Virus record (IMG/VR): IMGVR_UViG_3300030390_001702
Location: 1-37,851 of that record
Source of the DNA: a virus
Reading direction: 5' to 3' (one strand)
Length of the DNA stretch: 37,851 bases
The position numbers and the translations under genes were made by a program. A model generated the notes under the pieces. The model saw nothing but the letters and a program-made list of their open reading frames with translations, was not told where the DNA came from and did no database searches. Shown here piece by piece: positions 32,081 through 37,851 of this stretch; position 1 is the stretch's first letter, and every line of letters starts with the position of its first letter.

Positions 32081-33121
32081 ATGAAGCATAAAGAATTATT
32101 TAAGTTGTTGGACGAGGTCCAAGAACAAGGGGAAGAAACTACTCAAAAAATACATGATAAAGTATTATTAATAGATGGATTAAATCTATTTTTTAGAAAC
32201 TTTGCAATGATGAATATGGTAAATCCTGATGGAGTTCATATTGGTGGACTGGGTGGTTTCTTCCGTTCTTTAGGTGCTTTAATAAGACAAACACAGCCTA
32301 CATCTGTTTATGTAGTATTCGATGGTGCGGGTTCTACGGCAAGCCGAAAGAACCTTCACTCCGAATACAAAGAAGGCAGAAATTTAACTAGAATTACAAA
32401 TTGGGATGCTTTTGATAACATTGATGATGAACATGATTCTAAAGTAGATCAAATTGTTCGTATAATTCAATATTTAAAATTATTACCTGTTAAAACTTGT
32501 GTACTAAATAAGGTAGAAGCAGATGATATTATCGCTGTGTTAGCTGAAAAATTAGTAGAAAAGTATAATTCAACGTGTTTTATTGTTTCAAGTGATAAAG
32601 ACTTTGTACAATTAGTTACAGACAAAATTATATTATATCGTCCTATTGAAAAAGAATATTATACTCCTAAAGTAGTAAAAGAAAAATTTGGATGTTTATC
32701 TGAAAATTTTATTTTATATAAAACATTATTAGGTGATAGTTCTGATAATATTCCTGGAGTTAAAGGTTTAGGTGTTAAAGGATTATTTAAAAAGTTTCCT
32801 GAATTACAAACTGAAGTTTTAACATTAGAAGACATTTTTGATATATCTGCTAGGAAGTTTAAAGATCATATTGTATATTCACGCATATTGCAAAATAGAA
32901 GTCAAATTGAGACTAGTTATAAAATTATGGATTTAAGTATTCCGATGGTTGGTCCAAATGATATTGAATATATAAATGAAGCAATAGAAGAAGACATACC
33001 AGATTTAAATTCTGAAATGTTTATTTCATTTTATAATGAGGATAAATTAGGTGGAATGATTAGGAATTTAGATGTATGGTTAAAAGAGTATTTTGAACAT
33101 TTTAAAGGTTATAAAATTTGA
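32081..33121 (+). CDS. rnh: FEN-type 5'-3' exonuclease / RNase H (T4 Rnh-like)
   Basis: Removes RNA primers and 5' flaps from lagging-strand fragments. The 346-residue product has the metal-binding acids of the PIN/FEN fold: VLLIDGLNLFFRN (D32), VYVVFDGAGSTASRK, KVEADDIIAVLAEKL and FIVSSDKDFVQLV. These are followed by the helix-hairpin-helix region LLGDSSDNIPGVKGLGVKGLFKKFP. It is longer than T4 RNase H (305). The family-A-like polymerase here is too short to carry its own 5' nuclease, so this free-standing enzyme would complement it. Its stop TGA overlaps the TTG start of the helicase gene (TTGA at 33118-33121), implying translational coupling. Confidence 0.92.
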   Translation: MKHKELFKLLDEVQEQGEETTQKIHDKVLLIDGLNLFFRNFAMMNMVNPDGVHIGGLGGFFRSLGALIRQTQPTSVYVVFDGAGSTASRKNLHSEYKEGRNLTRITNWDAFDNIDDEHDSKVDQIVRIIQYLKLLPVKTCVLNKVEADDIIAVLAEKLVEKYNSTCFIVSSDKDFVQLVTDKIILYRPIEKEYYTPKVVKEKFGCLSENFILYKTLLGDSSDNIPGVKGLGVKGLFKKFPELQTEVLTLEDIFDISARKFKDHIVYSRILQNRSQIETSYKIMDLSIPMVGPNDIEYINEAIEEDIPDLNSEMFISFYNEDKLGGMIRNLDVWLKEYFEHFKGYKI

Positions 33122-34500
33122 CATTAACAAGCTTAAACCAATACGGACCCGACTTTCAAATTAAGGTGTTATCATCCTTATTAACTCATAAAGGGTTTTT
33201 AACTAATATACATGATATTATTAGTGATGAATTTTTTGAAAATAGTGCACACAAATGGGCTATTCGAAATATTTTATCTTATTATGATAAGTATCATACT
33301 ACCCCAACTTTAGATATTTTAAAAGTTGAATTACAAAAAGTAGATAATGAAGTTTTGCAGTTATCTATTAAAGAACAACTAAAAAATGCGTATGTAGCTT
33401 CTGATGAAGATTTATTATACGTTCAAGAAGAATTTACTAATTTTTGTAGAAATCAACAACTAAAAAAAGCATTAATGTCTTCTGTTGATTTATTAAAAGG
33501 TGGTGATTTTGAATCAATTAGAATGTTAGTTGATAATGCATTAAAAGCTGGACAAGATAAAAACATAGGACATGAATATATTAAAGATATTGAAGAACGT
33601 TACAGAGAAAATTCAAGAGTTACTATTTCTACCCCTTGGCCTAAAATTGATAAATTACTCCAAGGCGGACTTGGAAATGGAGATTTTGGTCTCATATTTG
33701 GTAATCCAGGAGGTGGTAAATCTTGGTCATTAGTAGCTTTAGGAGCACATGCTGTAAGATTAGGTTATAATGTTATCCACTATACCTTAGAATTAGGAGA
33801 AGAATATGTTGGAAAACGATATGATGCTTACTTCACTAAAATACCTGTCAATCAGGATAGTATGTTAAAAGAAAGAGCACAAGAAGTTGTTCCGCAATTA
33901 ACTGGTAAATTAGTTATTAAAGAATTTCCTACTGGTCGTGCTACTATGTCAACTATTGAATCACATATTAATAAAGTAGAAGGAATGGGGATGAAAGCTG
34001 ATTTAGTAATTATCGATTATGTTGATTTACTTTCATCAAGAAAGAAAAATAGGGAGCGTAAGGAGGAAATTGACGATATTTATGGAAGCACAAAAGGACT
34101 AGCTCGAGAATTAGACATACCTATTTGGTCGGTTTCTCAAGTAAATAGAGCGGGTTCGAATGACGATATTATAGAAGGGGATAAAGCAGCGGGTTCATAT
34201 GATAAGCTAATGATCACTGACTTTTGTATGTCTCTTTCGAGGAAAAAAGAAGATAAAGTAAAAGGAACAGGAAGATTTCATATTATGAAAAACAGATACG
34301 GAACAGATGGTTTAACTTATGCAGTAAAAGCAGACACAGCTACAGGTCATTTTGAAGTACACCATTATAATACTGATCTTGAAGAAGAAAACTTATCTCC
34401 TAACTTACAATCTAATAAATTTGATGTGGATACTGATTCGTATGAAAAACAATCAATGCATTCTAAATTCGATTTATTAAAGGCAGAAATAAAAGAATAA
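33118..34500 (+). CDS. 41: Replicative DnaB-like helicase (T4 gp41 family)
   Basis: Hexameric 5'-3' helicase that unwinds DNA ahead of the polymerase. The 460-residue product has an N-terminal helical domain (about residues 10-130), Walker A GNPGGGKS (195-202, K201), LVIIDYVDLLSS as Walker B, and VSQVNRAGSNDDI followed by DKAAGSYDKLMITDFCMSLSR with arginine-finger-type residues. The start appears to be TTG at 33118: a stop codon lies two codons upstream in this frame and the first ATG is near residue 120, which would delete most of the N-terminal domain. TTGA overlap with the previous stop supports coupling. Length is near T4 gp41 (475). No primase (gp61) is visible, so it may lie outside the window. 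Confidence 0.93.
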   Translation: MTLTSLNQYGPDFQIKVLSSLLTHKGFLTNIHDIISDEFFENSAHKWAIRNILSYYDKYHTTPTLDILKVELQKVDNEVLQLSIKEQLKNAYVASDEDLLYVQEEFTNFCRNQQLKKALMSSVDLLKGGDFESIRMLVDNALKAGQDKNIGHEYIKDIEERYRENSRVTISTPWPKIDKLLQGGLGNGDFGLIFGNPGGGKSWSLVALGAHAVRLGYNVIHYTLELGEEYVGKRYDAYFTKIPVNQDSMLKERAQEVVPQLTGKLVIKEFPTGRATMSTIESHINKVEGMGMKADLVIIDYVDLLSSRKKNRERKEEIDDIYGSTKGLARELDIPIWSVSQVNRAGSNDDIIEGDKAAGSYDKLMITDFCMSLSRKKEDKVKGTGRFHIMKNRYGTDGLTYAVKADTATGHFEVHHYNTDLEEENLSPNLQSNKFDVDTDSYEKQSMHSKFDLLKAEIKE

Positions 34501-34521
34501 ATAACTAATAAAACAATTAAA

Positions 34522-35508
34522 ATGGCAAAAAAATCATTATTACAAGAACGTATAGTATATAAACCCTTTGAATATCCAGAAGCTTTTGATTTTTATATGA
34601 AGCAACAACAAGCACATTGGTTATGGACAGAAGTACCAATGATGGCAGATGTAAATGATTGGAAACAAAATTTGTCAGAAACTGAAAAAAATGTTGTAGG
34701 ATCTATTTTAAAAGGATTTGCTCAAACGGAAACAGTAGTAAATGATTATTGGACACAATTAGTTACAAAATGGTTTAGAAAACCTGAAGTTATTGCAATG
34801 GCTGTAACTTTTGGTTGTTTTGAAACAATTCATGCTGAAGCTTATTCTTTATTAAATGAGGAATTAGGTTTAGATAATTTTAGTGAATTTTTAGAAGATG
34901 AAGCAACAATGGCTAAAATTGATGCTTTAATGCAAGTTAAAGATTCTCATGATGGTACTCCTGATTGGCATGAAAGAGCTAAATCATTAGCAATTTTTTC
35001 TGCATTTACGGAAGGAGTTAATTTATTTAGTTCATTTGCTGTTTTATTATCCTTCAAATTGCAAAACAAACTTAAAGGAGTAGGTCAAATAGTTGAATGG
35101 AGTATTAGAGATGAATCTTTACATTCAAATGCTGGTTGTTGGTTATTTAGAACATTATTAAAAGAACACCCAGAATATGATACACCTGAATTAAAATCAC
35201 AGATAGAAGAAGCAGCTTTATTATCACTTAAACTTGAATTAGATTTTATAGATAAAGTATATGAAATGGGTGATTTAGAAGGTTGCACTAAATATGATTT
35301 AGTATCATTTATTAAGCATAGGTTAAATACTAAAATGAGTGATTTAGGTTATGGTTCTGTAGTAAATGGTATAGACGAAGAAGCAGTACAAAGAATGAGC
35401 TGGTTTGATAATTTATCAGCTGGAAAACAACATACAGATTTCTTTGCAAACAGAGTTACTAACTATTCCAAAGGAGTACAAGATTGGGATGCTAATGCAA
35501 TATTTTAA
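34522..35508 (+). CDS. nrdB: Ribonucleotide reductase class I, beta subunit
   Basis: Holds the di-iron/tyrosyl radical cofactor that starts reduction of ribonucleotides to deoxyribonucleotides. The 328-residue product has the ligand pattern of class I beta subunits: E70 in QTETVVND (Glu at the position of Asp84 in E. coli NrdB), E101 and H104 in FETIHAEAY, radical tyrosine Y108 at the canonical +7 position, then E164 in FTEGVNLF, and E198 and H201 in RDESLHSN. All expected residues are present, so it should be active. It precedes nrdA by two bases, the reverse of the T4 order (nrdA then nrdB). It supplies dNTPs for phage replication. The cofactor metal cannot be decided from sequence. Confidence 0.95.
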   Translation: MAKKSLLQERIVYKPFEYPEAFDFYMKQQQAHWLWTEVPMMADVNDWKQNLSETEKNVVGSILKGFAQTETVVNDYWTQLVTKWFRKPEVIAMAVTFGCFETIHAEAYSLLNEELGLDNFSEFLEDEATMAKIDALMQVKDSHDGTPDWHERAKSLAIFSAFTEGVNLFSSFAVLLSFKLQNKLKGVGQIVEWSIRDESLHSNAGCWLFRTLLKEHPEYDTPELKSQIEEAALLSLKLELDFIDKVYEMGDLEGCTKYDLVSFIKHRLNTKMSDLGYGSVVNGIDEEAVQRMSWFDNLSAGKQHTDFFANRVTNYSKGVQDWDANAIF

Positions 35509-35510
35509 TA

Positions 35511-37223
35511 ATGGATAATAATTTACAAGTAGATTATAGTGAGTGGGAAGCTGGAAAGCAATACCCAGAATGGATGGATGAAATTTCTTTAGCAACAATT
35601 TCTAAAGGATATTTACTTCCTGGCGAAACAGTAAGAACCGCTTATAAAAGAGTAGCAAATGCATCAGCAGCAAGGCTTAAAAAACCTGAATTAGCAACTA
35701 AATTTTTCAAATATATTTGGAATGGTTGGATTGGTTTAGCATCTCCTGTTATATCAAATATGGGTACTGATAGAGGATTACCAATTAGTTGTTTTGGTAT
35801 AGATACACCCGATTCTATACGTGGGATCGGTTTAACTAACGCAGAACTAATGAAGCTAACAGCATCTGGCGGAGGTGTAGGTATTAGTGTATCCCGCATA
35901 AGAAAACGCGGTGAATATATTACTGGAAATGGTAAAAGTGAAGGTGTAGTTCCATGGTGTAAAATATATGATTCATCTATTATAGCAACTAACCAGGGTA
36001 ATGTTAGAAGAGGTGCTGCGTCTGTTAATTTAGATATTGAACATGGTGATATAGATGAATTTTTACAAATTCGTAGACCTAAAGGTGATCCTAATAGACA
36101 ATGTTTAAATTTACATCAATGTGTTGTTGTAGGTGATTCATTTATGAGAAAATTAGAAGCTAGAGATCCTGAGTCAATGAACAAATGGGCTACAGTTTTA
36201 AAATCAAGAATGGAAACTGGAGAACCTTATATCATGTATAAGGATAATGTTAATAAAAATAATCCTATTGCTTATAGAATGCATAATTTAGATGTTACTA
36301 TGACTAATATATGTTCTGAAATTACATTATTTACAGATGAAGAACATTCATTTATATGTTGTTTATCATCTCTTAATTTAGCTAAATGGGAAGAATTTAG
36401 AGATACAGATTGTATTAAAACTGCTATTTGGTTTTTAGATGGTGTAATGCAAGAATTTATTGATAAATCAAATGGTAAAGAAAGTTTAAAAAGAACCCAT
36501 AAACATGCTAAAAAAGGTAGAGCATTAGGTTTAGGTGTAATGGGTTGGCATACATTTTTACAACAGAAAAATCTTCCATTTAACTCAGTAGCATCTACTG
36601 TTCATACTAGAAATATATTTAATAAAATTAGAGGTGAAGCAGAATCAGCATCTATGGATTTAGCAGCTGAATATGGAGAACCTTTATGGTGTAGAGGTAC
36701 TGGTATGAGAAATACTCATTTATTAGCAGTTGCTCCAACAGTATCAAATTCAGTTATTTGTGGTGGTATTAGTGCTGGTATTGAACCTTTACCTGCTAAT
36801 GTTTATACATTTAATGGTGCTAAAGGTACTTTTATTAGAAAAAATAAATCATTAGAAACTTTACTTGAATCTAAAGGCGAAAATAAGGAAAAATGGTGGA
36901 AACAAATGCTACAAGAAGGAGGATCTGTCCTAGGTTTACCAGATAGTATATTATCTTCAGAAGAAAAAGATGTATTTTTAACTTTCTCAGAAACAAACCA
37001 ATTAGAATTAGTAAAACAAGCAGCTGAAAGACAAAAATATATTGATCAAACTCAATCCTTAAATTTATCATTTGATCCTAATGATTCTCCTAAATGGATT
37101 AACCAAGTCCATATGGAAGCGTGGAAATTAGGTGTAAAAACGCTATACTATTTGCGAACTGATTCAGTAATTAAAGGAGATCTTGGAAGTAGGCAAGCAG
37201 ATTGCCTATCTTGCGATGGATAG
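35511..37223 (+). CDS. nrdA: Ribonucleotide reductase class I, alpha (catalytic) subunit
   Basis: Reduces ribonucleoside diphosphates. The 570-residue product carries the complete active site: C94 in PISCFGID, N266, C268 and E270 in NICSEI, a cysteine at C283 or C284 (ICCLSSLNLAKW) matching the second redox cysteine, the radical-relay tyrosine pair Y546-Y547 (TLYYLRT), and a C-terminal redox pair C565/C568 in CLSCDG. It is shorter than E. coli NrdA (761): there is no N-terminal ATP-cone, so overall activity is probably not inhibited by dATP, which suits a lytic phage; other regions are also compact. It lies two bases after nrdB. No glutaredoxin or thioredoxin gene is visible nearby. Confidence 0.96.
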   Translation: MDNNLQVDYSEWEAGKQYPEWMDEISLATISKGYLLPGETVRTAYKRVANASAARLKKPELATKFFKYIWNGWIGLASPVISNMGTDRGLPISCFGIDTPDSIRGIGLTNAELMKLTASGGGVGISVSRIRKRGEYITGNGKSEGVVPWCKIYDSSIIATNQGNVRRGAASVNLDIEHGDIDEFLQIRRPKGDPNRQCLNLHQCVVVGDSFMRKLEARDPESMNKWATVLKSRMETGEPYIMYKDNVNKNNPIAYRMHNLDVTMTNICSEITLFTDEEHSFICCLSSLNLAKWEEFRDTDCIKTAIWFLDGVMQEFIDKSNGKESLKRTHKHAKKGRALGLGVMGWHTFLQQKNLPFNSVASTVHTRNIFNKIRGEAESASMDLAAEYGEPLWCRGTGMRNTHLLAVAPTVSNSVICGGISAGIEPLPANVYTFNGAKGTFIRKNKSLETLLESKGENKEKWWKQMLQEGGSVLGLPDSILSSEEKDVFLTFSETNQLELVKQAAERQKYIDQTQSLNLSFDPNDSPKWINQVHMEAWKLGVKTLYYLRTDSVIKGDLGSRQADCLSCDG

Positions 37224-37245
37224 ATGCATCTAAAGATATCCTTCC

Positions 37246-37259
37246 ATATTTATAGATAA
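37246..37259 (+). promoter_or_regulatory. Late-promoter-like element before the secreted-protein gene
   Basis: ATATTTATAGATAA, 18 bases before the ATG at 37278; one G departs from the usual TATAAY core. It suggests the secreted protein is expressed late, separately from the nrd genes. Confidence 0.5.
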
Positions 37260-37277
37260 ACATAAATAGATCGTAAT

Positions 37278-37851
37278 ATGAGGATATTAGTACTAATTGT
37301 TGCATTCATCATATTTACCCCAACACTACAAGGCCAAGAGGTTCTCCAAACCCCTATTAAAGAAAAAGGTAATCTTTTTAAAACTATTTACCAAGATTTT
37401 ATTAAGTATGGAACAGTGTATGGAGCAGGTGATATTTCAAATTCAATTGAAGCTGCAGAACCATCGTATTTTTTAAGAACAAACCAAGATGGTAGTATTT
37501 ACTCTATTCCAGATGTAGTTGATAATACAGAAGTATTTCCATTTGACTATAGATATGGATTTGGTATTAGAAAATTAGCTAGATTTAACTACGAAAGAAA
37601 ACCAAGAAATTTTTATGATGGAACAGAAAATCAATTAGTATTTTCAGCTCCAACTTCAGCTTTAAAAGGATTAGAATACCAATTTCATTTTGAAAAAGAA
37701 AGGTGGAGAGGTAGAGATTTTACTAATTATAATTTCTTTTTAAAGCATACTGGAAAACATCATATTATAAAGGTACAAGCTAGAGAAGTAGGTAAAATTA
37801 ATTTAAATTATAATTCAGCTGAAGTAAGAGGTAGATTACCAATTGGAGAAA
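37278..37851 (+). CDS. Secreted protein of unknown function, 3' end beyond window
   Basis: The frame starts at ATG 37278 and stays open for 191 codons to the window edge. Residues 1-20 (MRILVLIVAFIIFTPTLQGQ) form a signal peptide with a Bacteroidetes-type QGQ end and no lipobox cysteine. The mature part is aromatic and beta-rich, with alternating patterns: YGAGDISNSIEAAEPSYFLR, FPFDYRYGFGIRKLARFNYE, FYDGTENQLVFSAPTSALKG, EYQFHFEKERWRGRDF, FFLKHTGKHHIIKVQAREVG and NYNSAEVRGRLPIG. The alternation and charge distribution would fit an outer-membrane or periplasmic beta protein. A late-type element lies upstream. A phage-coded exported protein could alter the cell surface or aid lysis, but this is inference. 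Confidence 0.75.
   Translation, partial: MRILVLIVAFIIFTPTLQGQEVLQTPIKEKGNLFKTIYQDFIKYGTVYGAGDISNSIEAAEPSYFLRTNQDGSIYSIPDVVDNTEVFPFDYRYGFGIRKLARFNYERKPRNFYDGTENQLVFSAPTSALKGLEYQFHFEKERWRGRDFTNYNFFLKHTGKHHIIKVQAREVGKINLNYNSAEVRGRLPIGE

Noticed and set aside
1-37851. tRNA genes, CRISPR arrays, transposons, attachment sites
   Set aside because: I looked for cloverleaf-like GC-richer stretches, regularly spaced repeats, transposase motifs and terminal inverted repeats, and saw none; gene packing leaves no gap above 300 bases.

Overview
The window is one continuous, plus-strand-only stretch of a strongly AT-rich T4-like contractile-tailed phage (Caudoviricetes, myovirus morphology). I see no cellular genes, tRNAs, insertion sequences or CRISPR arrays. 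The host is most likely a marine member of the Bacteroidetes, probably a flavobacterium. This is inferred from three things: secreted products carry signal peptides of Bacteroidetes type (ending FSQ or QGQ); almost no gene has a Shine-Dalgarno sequence; and one promoter candidate fits the Bacteroidetes TTG / TAnnTTTG pattern. The genes for the large terminase, portal, prohead protease, capsid, sheath, tube, gp32, UvsX and gp41 are recognisable from motifs.

Layout: (1) 1-1587 holds the end of a P-loop kinase-like gene, a coiled-coil protein, and two overlapping membrane/secreted coiled-coil genes that look like a spanin pair. (2) 1589-12193 is the head module: terminase, portal, five unassigned structural-type genes, prohead protease, acidic scaffold and major capsid protein, closed by a strong terminator. 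(3) 12288-17883 is the neck and tail module: neck/completion proteins, sheath and tube, closed by a second terminator with a UUCG loop. (4) 17986-28350 is the tail assembly and baseplate module: a gp26-family protein with an apparent frameshifted extension, tape measure, tube-initiator-like protein, LysM-like wedge protein, a 1199-residue hub protein with a C-terminal amidase-like domain, and one more structural-type protein. (5) 28383-37223 is the replication and nucleotide module: a short family-A-like DNA polymerase, an unknown small protein, gp32, UvsX, FEN-type nuclease, DnaB-like helicase, and both class I ribonucleotide reductase subunits. (6) At 37278 a secreted-protein gene begins and runs off the window.

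The late genes are marked by a repeated element, ATATTTATAAYAA, usually 12-30 bases before the start codon. It contains a TATAA core like that of T4 late promoters. Two replication genes share a different element, TTCGTATATTGGG. The most interesting points are the probable +1/-2 frameshift at a run of seven T between tail tube and tape measure, the replacement of the usual family-B T4 polymerase by a minimal family-A-like enzyme, the overlapping spanin-like pair, and a cell-wall hydrolase-like domain built into the baseplate hub.
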